A stretch of DNA of 64,000 nt from NCBI RefSeq assembly GCF_000204055.1, contig NW_006768771.1, forward strand, positions 170,145-234,144. Reading direction: 5' to 3'. Origin of the DNA: Melampsora larici-populina 98AG31 (Eukaryota; Basidiomycota; Pucciniomycetes; Pucciniales; Melampsoraceae). The notes under the pieces were generated by a model. It did not search any database. It was not told the DNA's origin and saw only the letters and a list, made by a program, of their open reading frames with translations. Of this stretch, positions 35,635 through 47,776 are shown one piece after another (within the stretch, counting starts at the first letter, position 1; each line of letters opens with the position of its first letter). The position numbers and the translations under genes are program-made.

Positions 35635-37323
35635 ATGACCAACACAAGCGAAACATATCAACTTACTCCAGCCGCAAAAATAGAATGTGAAAATCAAAAA
35701 GACCTATTCAGCAAACTACCTGACGAGATCCTCATTGTGATTTTACAATACGTTTTCGATGCCCGGACCAGATACGGAGCAAATCACCAGCAGAAGGACA
35801 AGCAAATAATTACTCTTGTATCGGACGGTCCAAAACCTTTACACATTTATCAATACAACCCTGAAGCTCCGATCAACAGTAGCTTTCATTTATTTTCCAC
35901 TGTCGATCGTAGGATTCATCATCTCTGTCAGCCTTTCATATGGCCGGTGAGTTAGTTTTGGTCGAGTGAAGCAAGTAAGACTGATCCCTAAAATTTACTG
36001 ATTGATGTATGTCATCATTTTTTACTTCGAACTTCCTTCAACCTGGTGGTCTAGTCTCTTGTGATACCTCATGAAATCTGCCGTCCAATCTCTTTCTGGA
36101 ACCAAGAGATCTTACCAAAATACGCATCTTTTGTCAAAGAATTTTACGCGAGTTTGGAAGACGAATGGACCAAAACATCATATAATCCTATATCTATCAG
36201 ACAAGCTCCCTGTGATCAAAATCAACATCATTTTACCTTGCAATCTTCTGATTTGACCAAGTTCAAGTATCTCAAGACTGTCGGGCATCAACCTTTCAAA
36301 TTTGGTGACTATACCTTCAAAGGAGCTCCTATAATTGAAGCCGTACCTTTCGACAATGACCCACATGTTCAACAAAGTCTCCTTGGAGTCAAACAGGACA
36401 TCGTGCTACGCAAATCACCTGGTCTCGAACCCCCAAACCTTTTCCAAGTATTGGTTCAATGTCACAATCTTACAACACTCTGTCTTGAGTTTCCACCTCG
36501 TTGGGAATCTTCCGAGTTAGAAGTAGCGACCAACCTGAGTTGCAATTTGACTTTACTTTTTTCCGGTCTTACAAACCTTCAACATCTCAAGTATCTAGGT
36601 CCTTTCTACAAATATATACCGGCAGAGTCTATCATCGAGCCCATCAAACATCTACCACACCTTGAATCACTCGAGCTTGCAAACATGTTGGTCAACGAAT
36701 GGGGACGGACTGATTGCCTTGCTAGCTCTCTTTCCACGCTCAAAAACTTGAAACATCTGTCTTTAATGCACGTTGATGTCATAGAGCCCTCTTGGAGCGA
36801 CCATAAAGCTCCTCCTCAGTTATCAAAACTCGTGATCCATCCACTATCCCAATCGGTGGTTATCAACGCTGCCTGATTACATCAATACTTGGGCTCCTCA
36901 CATAACAGATTTCCAACTCAAATTTGATCAACACAATCCTGAATACCACGAAATGAAATCCTCCCTACCTTCAACCCAAGCGTTCATGAGTTTAAACTAC
37001 CGGCTTTAACCCATTTGACGATATACCGACATTCCGAGTGTGAAACCTTTCAGTGCTTCACATTTTGTCCGAACGTCCGTTTCCTCGAAGTTTGTTTGCC
37101 TTGCGAAGATGGACTGTCCGAGCTTGTAAAATTTATTATCAGTGGTAAATTTCCTAAGCTCAAGGAGATAGTAATGCCTATGAAATGGGAAGATTCGCCT
37201 CGACCGACATTGGATTCTAAACTAGCTCCATTGGAAGAATTCTGCAAGCTTAAAGGGATTGACTTCAAGGGTTGCCAGGGTCCTGTACCTAAATCACGTG
37301 CTATCCCTACGATCAATGCTTAG
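35635..37323 (+). pseudogene. F-box protein pseudogene, two frameshifts
   Basis: Tandem paralogue of the intact gene at 38210. Exon 1 is 35635-35946 and exon 2 starts at 36055, same intron position as the paralogue. The F-box-like region is KDLFSKLPDEILIVILQYV. Leucine-rich segments follow (LPHLESLELANML, LKNLKHLSLMHVDV). Against the paralogue the frame breaks at about 36840 by one extra base (CATCCACTATCCC against CACCACTATCCC) and again near 36951-36960, after which the last 100 codons (37015-37323) are open again. Upstream and 3' parts remain well conserved, so inactivation looks recent. F-box proteins recruit substrates to SCF ubiquitin ligases through Skp1. This copy probably makes a truncated product of about 380 residues, if any. 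Confidence 0.75.
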
Positions 37324-38209
37324 AAGGATAGGCATTGGATTGGACTAAATGTGCCGGTGGCCAACAAGCTAGATTTGTTCTCATGTAATGGATCGATTCG
37401 ATCTTTGCCACTCGTGTTGAGGTCTCTTCATTATACACTTTGTAACATTGTACATAGTGGTTTTGTAAAAACAAGTTGAAAGTATGTTGATCATTGCAAC
37501 TATCACATAAAGCTCCAATGACAGCATAACCATTTTTGATTATATCACAGCTCATTACGATTTGATTTTATGAAAATCAATCAATACATCCTAGCTGACC
37601 CTAATTGTACATAGTGGTTTTGTAAAAACAAGTTGAAAGTATGTTGATCATTGCAACTATCACATAAAGCTCCAATGACAGCATAACCATTTTTGATTAT
37701 ATCACAGCTCATTACGATTTGATTTTATGAAAATCAATCAATACATCCTAGCTGACCCTTCATGTGTTTTCTCAATCTACAGTCATTTTGTGCTTTCATC
37801 ACAACAACCCACAAAGTGCATTCAAAATATAGTCAACATTAGTGTAGTGGTGCTACTTGCTCCCCATTAAGAACAGTGTCATCGGAGAGCGATTTGTAGG
37901 CGGATTTCCCTGTTCAATTTCAGCCATGGAAAATCTGAGACTCAAGGTGCAAGGGTCTCGTAAATATCTGTACTTCTGCTAGCTTTATCCCTGCTGAAGG
38001 CCCTCGCGACCAGGTAATGAAATTCAGCCTTCTGGTTGGTTAAAGTCTGCACGCGAACCTTTCTCGTTTGTTATTTAGCTTTGGAGCAAATTCTTTCGAC
38101 TAAAAAGTCTTAAAAACTCCTTCAAATCTCTCATTTGGCTTACTACCTCTGCAAAACTCACAAGTTCCATTGAGCATTAACAAAAGTCACACCACAGCAC
38201 CAGATCCAA
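37324..38209. other. Spacer between F-box paralogues
   Basis: Holds the 157-bp tandem duplication at 37448-37759 and the promoter of the second F-box gene. No additional gene. Confidence 0.5.
37448..37759. repeat. Perfect 157-bp tandem duplication
   Basis: The unit beginning TTGTACATAGTGGTTTTG at 37448 is repeated with no mismatch that I can see from 37605, ending around CTAGCTGACCCT. It lies in the 3' flank of the F-box pseudogene. Confidence 0.9.
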
Positions 38210-39897
38210 ATGCCAAAATCAAGAAAAGCAAAACCCCAACTTGATCAACCTACCAACTTAGCATTGAGGACTCAGAGAGATTTACTTGGTCAACTACCTT
38301 ATGAAATCATTCTCGAGATTGCAAAATATCTTTACAAAGACCAGACCACCTGTAGAACAAGTCACCAGCAGAAGGCCAAGCAGATATTTACTCTTGTATC
38401 AAAAGATCCAAAACCTTTGTGCATTTATCAACACAACCCCGAAGCTCCAATCATGAGTGACTTCCAATCTTTCTCCGTTGTTAATCATAGGATGCATCAT
38501 CTTTGTCGGCCTTTCATATGGCAGGTGAGTTGATTTTGGTCAAGTGAAGCAAGTACGACTTATCCTTGAAACTTACTCATTATTATATGACTTGAAATTT
38601 CTCTACGCTGGTGGTCTAGTCTCTCGTGATGCCTCATGAAATCTCTCGCCCAATCTCTTTCTGGAACCAAGTGATTTTACCGAAATACGCAGCCTATGTG
38701 AAAGAATTTCATTTTAAATTGGAAGACGAATGGACGAAAACATCAAACAGTCCTGTTTCTATCAGGCGGGCTGCCCGTGACAAAAATGAACATCATTTTA
38801 CTTTCCGGTCTTCTGATTTAAACAAATTCAAGTTTATCAAGCCCATCAAGGATCGGCGCACGAAGTTTGCCGGACTAAATTTCCCGCCAGATCCCTCAGT
38901 TAGAGCCGTTCGATTCGACAAACTCGAATCGCACATTCAAAGAAGTCTCCTTGGAGTTCAACACGACGTCGTGCTACACAAACCACCTGGTCTATGTCCC
39001 AAAAATCTCCTCAAGGTGCTTTCTCAATGTAACAGGCTTAAGAAGCTCTGCTTTGGATTTCCGTTTCATCGGAGTTCTTTTACAACAGAACAAATAATCA
39101 ATTTGAGCGCAAATTTGACTTCGCTATTTTCAAACCTCGACCATGTTCAACATCTCAAATACCGAGGTCCCGATTTTGTACCCATACCTGCAGAGTCTAT
39201 CATTGAACCCCTCAAACATTTACCACTCATTGAATCACTCGAGCTTGAAAACATTTCAGTTACCAATTGGGGACGGACTGATTGCCTTGCTAGTTCTCTT
39301 CACGATCTCAAAAACTTGAAGCAGCTGGCTATGATGCACGTTGATGTCATAAACGACTTTTGGTCGCTTCATGAAGGTCCTCCTCAGTTGACGAAACTCG
39401 TGATCCACCACTATCCCAATGCTTGTTCAACAAATCTGCCTTTGCACATCAGTTCTTGGGCACCGCACCTGACACATTTCGAATTCAATTTTGATTTACA
39501 CCGCGGAACAGAAGACATCTTACCTGACTTGAGACTCCATCGGTTTTCTCTACCAGCTTTAACACATTTGACCATTTACCGACAGTGGGCATGCGATACT
39601 TTTCACTGCTTTACAGGATGTCTAAATCTGCGTCACCTCACAGTGCATAATGCTTCAATGTACGAATATAAACTTTCTGAATTTTCAGACTTCATAATTA
39701 GTGATATATTCCCTAATCTCAAGGAAATAGTAATGCCCATGAAATATAGAGATTACTCACCTCACCTAAAACCTGATCTTAGACTAGCTCCGTTGGAAGA
39801 CTTCTGTAAGGTCAAGGGCATAGACCTCAACATTTTTGGGAAATTTGCATCTTGTTCAAGTCACTCCCATCCACCGGATTTCGAGTCCAGCTTCTAG
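38210..39897 (+). CDS. F-box/LRR-like protein
   Basis: Exons 38210-38524 and 38620-39897 give 530 residues. The start is the first ATG, MPKSRKAKPQLDQ. Residues about 24-45 (RDLLGQLPYEIILEIAKYL) look like an F-box, the Skp1-binding module of SCF ubiquitin ligases. The rest has irregular leucine-rich segments (LIESLELENISVTNW, LKNLKQLAMMHVDVI, LPALTHLTIYRQ) that would form a substrate-binding repeat domain. The target is unknown. It has clear paralogy over its whole length, promoter included, with the broken copy at 35635, so the pair arose by segmental tandem duplication. Such families are expanded in rust genomes; assignment to a specific function is not possible from sequence. Confidence 0.8.
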
Positions 39898-41072
39898 AAG
39901 ACATTTGATTGACCTGATGGTGCTCTTTTGGCTGGCAAGCTATTTGTAGTGAATCACTCAAAGCTTGAAAACTGTTCATCTCTTTTGAAATATTCTGTAC
40001 CTTTGTAAAACTTTTCTTGAGCGTTTTCGGGTAATTAAAAGGGTTGTGTGCACGCGTGCAACCCGTGTTGAACATTTCTCATCTCCTAGCAACGTCTGAC
40101 AAATTCACACGCTTGTCCATGATACACGCATGGTTATAGCCGCATAGCCATCCTCTATCACTCCACTTTGATTTTGATTGACTTATCAAACAACTCAACT
40201 AGATGATTATCATACAATCAGTAAAGATCAAATCAACAATTTGAGGAAGAATTAACCAACGTGAATCAAATCACATGCGACACACATATGTGACATCTCC
40301 TTGTGTGCCTTTCACACACAACTCCCGTGTAAGGATTATAACAAAAAGGTACCTTTGGCTAGCTTGAATCTTCCAGATCTTAAGACTGGGGATGTTTTTG
40401 CATTGCAACAACATGGGTTCTATCACCTGAAAGATCAAGTTTTAATTTGGTAAATAATAGACCTTTCCTTGTAGCACTGAACTGTCATAGTTATCCTCAC
40501 TGACAATAATTGCATTCTGTCCAGCTGGTCCAATTGGTGACCTGGAGAGAGATATCATTAACTTTTTATACAAACATCTGGATTGCTGAACATATGGCCC
40601 CTTGAAGATCTCTTATTCATTTATGGTGAACTGTAAGCCACGATAAGCTAGCACCTTATTGGTTGCCTCTGGTCCAATAATCACACACAATTGCTTGCTT
40701 TGGGGTGATAGTTGTATATTGTTCACAGAACCAATAGTATCCCACATCTCTTGATCACTGGGTGGGAGAAACAACTTTGCTGACTTCATTCTTGTTTCAA
40801 GCCAGCATACTCAGAAAGGCCTGGCACATTGAAGTATACTTCTCAAGTCTGACACCTGAAAATCTCCAACAAGGGCAAGATTTCAACCTGGTTGATTTCA
40901 ACAACCACTTGAGATACATATCAGGCATAGACTGTATCTTTAGGTTGTTACTCAACAGTTTTCAGCGTTACAAAATATGCCAAGACCTTCAGGAAAGAAT
41001 AAGGGTGGAAAACGTTTTGCAAAAATACAGCTGGATCGTCTAAGAGATCTAACAGAACAAAGATTCATGTTC
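39898..41072. other. Intergenic region
   Basis: No gene recognised. It contains a 12-bp palindrome TGCACGCGTGCA at 40048-40059 within GGGTTG...CAACCC, possibly a small repeat terminus. The plus frame at 40762-41043 has no features. Confidence 0.35.
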
Positions 41073-42395
41073 TTATTGAACTCCTGCGAATCTTGATCGC
41101 CCGGATAAACGTTTCCTCAAAAGTCTAAAAGCCATGATACTGGTGATAGCAGATAATCCGTACCTATCATTGTGGCATAAGTTGTGAATCTCGATATCCT
41201 ACAATCTGAATGGACGTGAATGTGCTTACCAGGTGACAATGTAGGTGACATGCATGTTCCTTAGTTGAATTTGAGAGGACCGCCCGATTGGGTTTCCCTT
41301 GGACAGCATTTGCTTCAGTTCACCACTATTGGCATCTGAAAATACCAAAACAACCGTGCAAGTCGTGAGTTTATGACAGATTGTTCAAGGAAGGCTTTGA
41401 GCATGAAGCAATACCTACATGTGATTGCATCAACAAGGACTGGTGCACTGTTCAAATGATTCGCGATCTCCAGAATGTCAACAAAGTACCATTGATTGGA
41501 TTCTTTCTTGTTCTCTGGTTGGAATAATGACTTGGACTCTTGCTTTCGTAGCATACCTATGAGTTCTATCGTATTCCCTGACTGATAAATTGGTCAGGGT
41601 TGCAACATGCATATCGATAGATCTAGCAAAAAGGACTGACCACACTAGCTTCCCGCGATGACTGTTCTTTGAACTCTCTTTTGATGAAACCGCGATTGAC
41701 CAATATTGGTTCACCCCCCTCAGTTCGAATGAATGGAGTGATCAAATGATATCCGAGTTCCGCATCTCGCGTTCGTGATTCAATAAGTATCTCTTTCGAA
41801 TGATCGAATCTACCTTCTAGCCGAACTTTGCGATATTCGAACTCAGGTACGACATCAGGACTATTGAGAAGTAACGTAACAAACGCCAATTAGAAGCCGA
41901 GATCGATGAGAGTGTTTCGCCAATAAAAATGCTAGTTTCACTGAACTTGATCGATTTAGGAAGTGGGATTGGATCGATTCTCATCTTATGTTCTAAATCT
42001 TCAATTAATCTCCTTTTCCATTTCAATCGTTGAACTTGCCAAGTTCCTAAACCGAATGTCAAGAGTGGTACACAAATAAGTACCACGGTCATGGGTGTCC
42101 ATCTCTTGTTGACCTTTGGTTTCCAAGTAGATGTATCCAAAGGTTCTTGGTAAGATCCTGTGGTTCCTGCTTGACGCTGAGATGATGTAGAGAATGAAAG
42201 TTGGGAAACCAGTCTTGGTTGATGTTGGCATGAGCGCCTGGCGAGAGTGAAATAGTTGAATGTTAGTCCCTGTTGCTGTATTCCTCGGCTCATGGAGGCT
42301 TCCGGTAGATACAGCGAATGGGAAAAGACTCCATTGCTGGCAAAGAAGGAAAGATTGGTTCTTGCTATTCGAAATGTTCCCTGGAGGTTGTTCAT
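41073..42395 (-). CDS. SHY1: SURF1/SHY1 cytochrome c oxidase assembly factor
   Basis: Mitochondrial inner-membrane protein needed for COX1 maturation in complex IV assembly. Exons on the minus strand: 42395-41947, 41860-41641, 41581-41419, 41335-41230 and 41163-41073. Phases agree and give 342 residues. The start at 42395 (MNNLQGTFRIARTNL) opens a basic, Ser-rich presequence. The first membrane helix PLLTFGLGTWQVQRLKWK carries the family signature. EFEYRKVRLEGRF and ILVNRGFIKR follow, and the last exons encode NMHVTYIVTWYGLSAITSIM, the second helix. A 75-nt stretch inside exon 1 (GTATCT donor, ACTAAC branch, GCCAG acceptor) can be removed without changing frame, giving 317 residues. It is head-to-head with the methyltransferase gene, with about 200 bp between starts. 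Confidence 0.93.
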
Positions 42396-42594
42396 GTCGT
42401 CACTGGCTTCGACACTTGAAGTTGTGCAAACCACAGAAACCAAAACTACCGTCTCTTAATATTATCACGTGATTTGGCGGCCTGTCGGAAAATTGTGAAA
42501 CGGGCCGAGTCGGGGCCCTAAATCATCCCTGTAGCCCGTGAACTTCTGAAGCCGAGGAAAAAACTGGAATCGAGTGCCCTCATTCAAAGTGCAG
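42396..42594. promoter_or_regulatory. Shared SURF1/EFM7 divergent promoter with TCACGTGA
   Basis: The two start codons lie 199 bp apart on opposite strands. The palindrome ATCACGTGAT at 42464-42473 contains the extended E-box TCACGTGA bound in fungi by Cbf1-type bHLH factors. Coupled control of the pair is inference. Confidence 0.5.
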
Positions 42595-43952
42595 ATGCAA
42601 TCAAATCTGAATGGAGACCAAGATGAGGTGTCGATAGGAGATGGCGATCTCAACATTTTCGAGGTGAATTTGGAGGCATTTATGTACTCCACTCAACTGT
42701 TCTCCAACATGATGAGAATTGATGTGTTTTGTTGTTTTCACTTATGTTGGCTTGTTAGGAACCGGCGAATTTTCGACCCGCTGCTCCAGAAGCTCAAGTA
42801 CTTGACTTTGTCAGATCCAATGGTGATCAATTGAAAATTCGACTGGTTGGCGGCCATCCGTTGTGGGGTGAGTAATTTGCAGCAGTGTTTTGTTTGTTCT
42901 CGCAGTTCTGGTTATCGAATCTCAAGTCATGCCGTATTGTGTGAACTTGAGAATATCAGAATTGGGAGGTTTATTTGACTTTGCTAACAATGAGGTTTGG
43001 CGCCCATTTTCTTCCCGGTAATTTTGTAAACCAAAAATATTCAACAAATCAATTACCCGCAAACTATCATCGGGTTGAAAATATCATCGCACAACCTCAA
43101 CAGGTCACGTCCTGTATCCAGCTGCTATGTTGATGTCAAAATATCTGGAGCAGAACGCTGAGACTCTTCTGAAATCGGTGCCCGGAGCCGGAACTACGCG
43201 TGGAAAGTTTGTACTAGAGCTTGGTGCCGGAGCTGGTTTGCCCGGTTTGACAAGCGCATTCGAAGGAGCGGAGTTGGTAAGATTTCATAGCCGCGCCGCG
43301 TACACCCCCCACTCACACTGAATTTTTCCACCTGTTGGCTGGCGTCACTAGGTCGTTACTACAGATTTCCCAGATGCAGACCTGATTGATAACTTGAAGC
43401 ACAACGCAGATGTAAATCTGCCCTCGCAGATCAGAGACCGGATGATAGTAGATGTGCGTCTCGCGCTCGCCGCCTCCTACACCAGAATGTGTCATTCCAA
43501 AACCCTGATCGTAGTTCACTGATACTCGCTCTCCATTCTTTCAGGGTTATACGTGGGGCGCCAATCCCGCACATATATTGAGTCATCTACCCATCCTGGA
43601 TGCGTGTGGTGCCCAAACACCCTCCAATACAGTATCACCTCTTTTTGACCTCATTCTCCTTTCAGATCTGGTCTTCAATCATTCCCAACATGAAGCCTTA
43701 ATCTCGACCTGCGAACGCTTTCTTCGTCCGCGTTCGAACCCCGAGTCACCTACTCCTTGTCTTCTTGTCTTCTTCTCTCATCACCGTCCTAAGTTCATGA
43801 AAGAAGATAATGGATTAATAGAGCTCGCCCAAACTCGTGGATGGACTTGTAAAAAGGTTGTTGAGGATAAAAATGCTGGCCTTGCATTCCCGGAAGATGA
43901 AGGAGATCCTACAATCAGAGGTACGGTCCATGGTTGGATGCTCACTCGTTGA
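42595..43952 (+). CDS. EFM7: EFM7/NNT1-like protein methyltransferase
   Basis: Seven-beta-strand SAM-dependent methyltransferase of the METTL21/Nnt1 group. The yeast member methylates the N-terminus and Lys3 of elongation factor eEF1A. Exons: 42595-42663, 42759-42867, 43104-43276, 43352-43453 and 43545-43952, giving 286 residues, close to family length. Evidence: the N-terminal hallmark IRLVGGHPLWGHVLYPAA, SAM motif I VLELGAGAGLPGLTSA, motif II VVTTDFPDADLIDNL, GYTWGANPAHIL, DLILLSDLVFNHSQHEAL, and the terminal GTVHGWMLTR. A GTG frame start 21 nt upstream exists, but the ATG at 42595 is more natural. Shares its promoter with SURF1. Substrate identity is inferred from the family. Confidence 0.9.
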
Positions 43953-45438
43953 AACTATTGCAATTTATGCTATTGTGTGTTTTGAATCTGATCATCTTTT
44001 CCTTCGGTATTATGCCGATGCGAAAACGTGATTGAGGTACTTGATCTGAACGTGAAATCTTACACAGACACTGCTGGAGTCGCCCGAACATCAGCTTCAC
44101 AGTTTGCATCAGCCTCTTTTCATTCCTGTTTCACAACCGTCTATGATCTCATTCGACATTTGAACACCTCTTGGTCTGATCTTGATGAGTTCAGCCCCTT
44201 GTGAACACTATCCAATTGTGATGATCATCTCTCTCATCACACCTTGTGAATAGTGAGCGTGAGCCTAAAGATGTGTCGATGGTCCTCAGACTGACCGCAT
44301 GGGTGTTGGATCATGCGTAAAGAAACAAGAAGCAAAGGTGACAAATGATAAGTTGCGACTCACTCTTATAAGCAGATCAGACGTGCCCAACTCCAACTCA
44401 AAAATACCATGTCCATCACATTATTCAGAAGATTAATCCATGATTAACGATGCCCCATACAACAGCTTATTAGCTCTGCATGGGTCGACTCTTATTCATG
44501 GAGAAGGTTTTGTATTCATTGAATATGTTTATACGTTAAGCTCACCCCAGATGATGTTGGCACTGATAAGTCGTAGGCGGACTAATTTAAACCATTAGAG
44601 GTGTTCGAGTCCACCATTGTTGCAGTTTCCCCTGTGGTTTAATGTGATCAGTTGGATAGCCCCCTTTGAGGTCTCGATAGCTTTCAACCTGAGATTCACA
44701 TGATGTGCGGGTGCAGGAGCGCGGGCGATCTGAAATCCAGATGTACCATAAATCAGCGTTTGACCTTGTGCAATGTGCGCTGCAAGACGCTGCACGGCCA
44801 CAAGTCTCATGCTGCTGGAAAAACTCAGGGTGATACTACAGGGACAGATGCGTCAATACTCATCTGAGTTGATTATTGATTGAGAAATGTATGTATCTTG
44901 CAACACTTTTGGCCTGCCAGCTCATACTCACTCATCATAGTGTTGCCATCCCTGAAAACAATGGCACCTTGCACATACATGGTATTTGAATGGCTTGATG
45001 CAAAAAAAGATTGCCACGACGAGCACAATAAAATTGAGTCTTCAAAAAAGGTATTCAAGGAGACGCAATGCGAGAGATGCCGCGATATTTGAATGGAAAT
45101 CAAAACCCAAAACCAATTGCGAAAGATGCATAAACCACATTGATAAAAAATATAAGGCAAGAGAAAAGCACGATATAGAATCGTGGATGTTTTTAGACAT
45201 TTGATAACGGTGGAAAATATGGAGATAAACAGGAGCACTACTTGACAAGAAAAGAGAAAAAGCTCTATGCAGGCATCTATATGAGCAAAAAGAAACTATG
45301 AACACGCAATCAATGATCAGAGAAAATTGTGCAAGCAAATTTGCGGCGGGCTTGGTGGAGATCTTAACCAGGGATGGAATGAGCAGTGGATGAATCATTA
45401 TATCGCAAGACTACTTTCGAAGAAAGCACAACCCGACA
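43953..45438. other. Intergenic region
   Basis: No recognisable gene. The minus frames at 44595-44810 and 44873-45238 lack domains or splice partners. Both flanking genes (EFM7 plus, ADE4 minus) converge here. Confidence 0.4.
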
Positions 45439-47776
45439 TCACCTGGGAGTTGTCGGTATATACCCCTGTACGTACAAATGAAGTTAGTCCAACTGGGGTT
45501 TGCTCTAGTCAGGCGTCAAGGGCTTACATTATGTCCGCCATCGTCGGTCACCATGCCACCTACGGTACCGTCCTTATCTTCACCATCAATGCGAAGGCTG
45601 TCCTTCATAGGCTTTACTAATGCTTCTGCCTCGTCATCGTCCAACTCGAGATGAGTGACATTGTCTGCCACTTCATTTGGTAGCTCTTCCGCACTGGTAC
45701 TGGCTGCCCGGCTGCCACGAGAACTTGATGATTGTCGGAGATAGCTGTTTGGTAATCCGACACACATGTCGTTTTGGCTGACAGTCTGAATGGACTCATT
45801 CGTCAAACCGATGGTATCAGCGGGAGGAGCGATAGTAGGGTTTTGGTTTGTGTTTCCCGAGGTATCAACGGGTGCAGATGATCTCGAAGATAGTTGATCG
45901 ACATGAGATTGGGTAGGAAGGAGGAGGGAAGATGATTTGGTTGTACCAGCTTGTGACTGTGAACTAGCTTTCCCTGAAGACGACGCTTTTGCGTCTCCTC
46001 GGCGTTGTTCAAGGTTCAAAAGATATTCTTCGTCAACCCCACCAGTGACATATTTACCGGTGAAAACGGAGCAATCGAATTCTTGGATCGATTTGTTAAA
46101 TTTACCACAACTGTTGATGAGGTGATCGAGTGTTTGGAAGACGACCTTATCAGCTCCGATTTCGTGTGCAATTTCGTCTTCTGTTCGATTATGGGCCACA
46201 AGCTCTTTACGTGAAGGCATGTCGATACCAAATACGTTTGGAAATCTGATGGGCGGTGCGCAGGAAGCCATGATAACGGTTTTGGCACCAGCATCGCGCG
46301 CCATTTGGATGATTTCTTTTGAAGTGGTACCTCGTACGATAGAATCGTCAACCAGCATGACTGACTTGCCATCGAACTCCATAGCCATGGCGTTCAGTTT
46401 GCGCCGAACATTTTTTCGACTGAAAAGGAAAAAACAGCGTCAATTTTGCTCCGATCTTGATATCCACGATCAAAGGGAAAACCCTGAAATGATTGACTCG
46501 TCACTTACCGTAGCTGCTGACCGGGCATGATGAATGTACGCCCTACATATCGATTTTTGACGAACCCTTCCCGATAAGGTATACCGAGGGCTTGGGCACA
46601 TTGTAAGGCAGCTACACGACTGGTATCTGGTACTGGAATAACCACATCCACTGACATATTACATTCAGTCAATATCCTCTTGGCTTCGAGGGCTAAAGCA
46701 TCACCCATAGCCATCCTACTTCTGTAAACACTGATACCATCGATAACACTATCCGGGCGTGCAAAGTAAACGTATTCGAAGATATCAGGAGCCAAAGTAC
46801 GAGGTGTAAGAGCTTGTCGGGCGTGGACGCCTTTTCTTGTGATGATGATGGCTTCGCCTGGTTTGACATCTACCCAATCTGTGAATCCATTTGCATCGCA
46901 TGCGACACTTTCAGAACTGATCATATAGTCCCACCGTTCGGGTTGCCCGTTACTTGAATCTACTTTCCGTCGACCATAACCGAGGGGACGAATACCATTG
47001 GGATCCCGGAAAGCGATGATTCCAAATCCAGCAAGCATAGCCACACATCCATAAGCTCCATGGCAATGCTTCATTAGACCTGAAATCGCTCTAAAAATGT
47101 CATCTTCGTCTATCCGGAATTTTCCAGTTTTTTGAAGATTGTCCGCCAAGATATTCAAAAGAAGTTCAGAATCTGAATCGGTGTTGATATGCCGGTGTGC
47201 GTAGTGATCTAGATAATATCGGAGATGCGAGGTGTTGATCAAGTTGCCGTTCTGGACCAGTCCATACAAAATCAATTGAATTGGTTATAAAATTACGAGA
47301 CACGTGTCTTGGAAAAAAATGAGACGAGAACTCACGTGTGCCAAAACAATTCCATAGGGCGAATTGACATAGAAGGGTTGAGCTTCGGCATGTGCGGTAC
47401 TTCCGGCGGTAGGATATCGCACGTGTCCGACACCCATGCTTCCTACCAAACTAGCGACACTGTGGGCGTCCAAGACATCCCGAACCATTCCGTTAGATTT
47501 ACATTGATAGAAACGACCTTTGGGTCCACATGTGACCACTCCGCAAGCGTCCTGCCCACGATGTTGTAATAGATTCAACCCCTCGCAGATATCAGGTGCG
47601 GCGTTAGCCTCGACAGTTCCCAAAAGTAAACCTATGACGCCACCTAGTCGCGATAAGATATGTCAATGTCCAATCAAAGCAGGTGTAATGGAAGAATTCA
47701 ATGCAACAGGATATTGGACATTAGCCATTAACATCACGGGTTAGAACCAAAAAATTTGGTAATCAGACTTACACAT
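45439..47776 (-). CDS. ADE4: Amidophosphoribosyltransferase (first step of purine synthesis)
   Basis: Converts PRPP and glutamine to phosphoribosylamine. Exons on the minus strand: 47776-47773 (four bases, ATGT), 47643-47336, 47251-46509, 46419-45528 and 45465-45439, giving 657 residues. The start MCGVIG exposes Cys2, the N-terminal nucleophile of the glutaminase domain, after Met removal. [33 protein letters not shown] and the C-terminal PRPP-binding loop [13 protein letters not shown] (about residues 372-384) are diagnostic. After the conserved core there is an extension of over 100 residues, Ser/Gln-rich and then acidic, absent from bacterial enzymes. The last 62-nt intron (GTAAGC, ACTAAC branch, TACAG) is inferred; without it the frame ends at 45516 with three other residues. 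Divergent from DNA ligase I. Purine repression is expected from the family. Confidence 0.95.
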
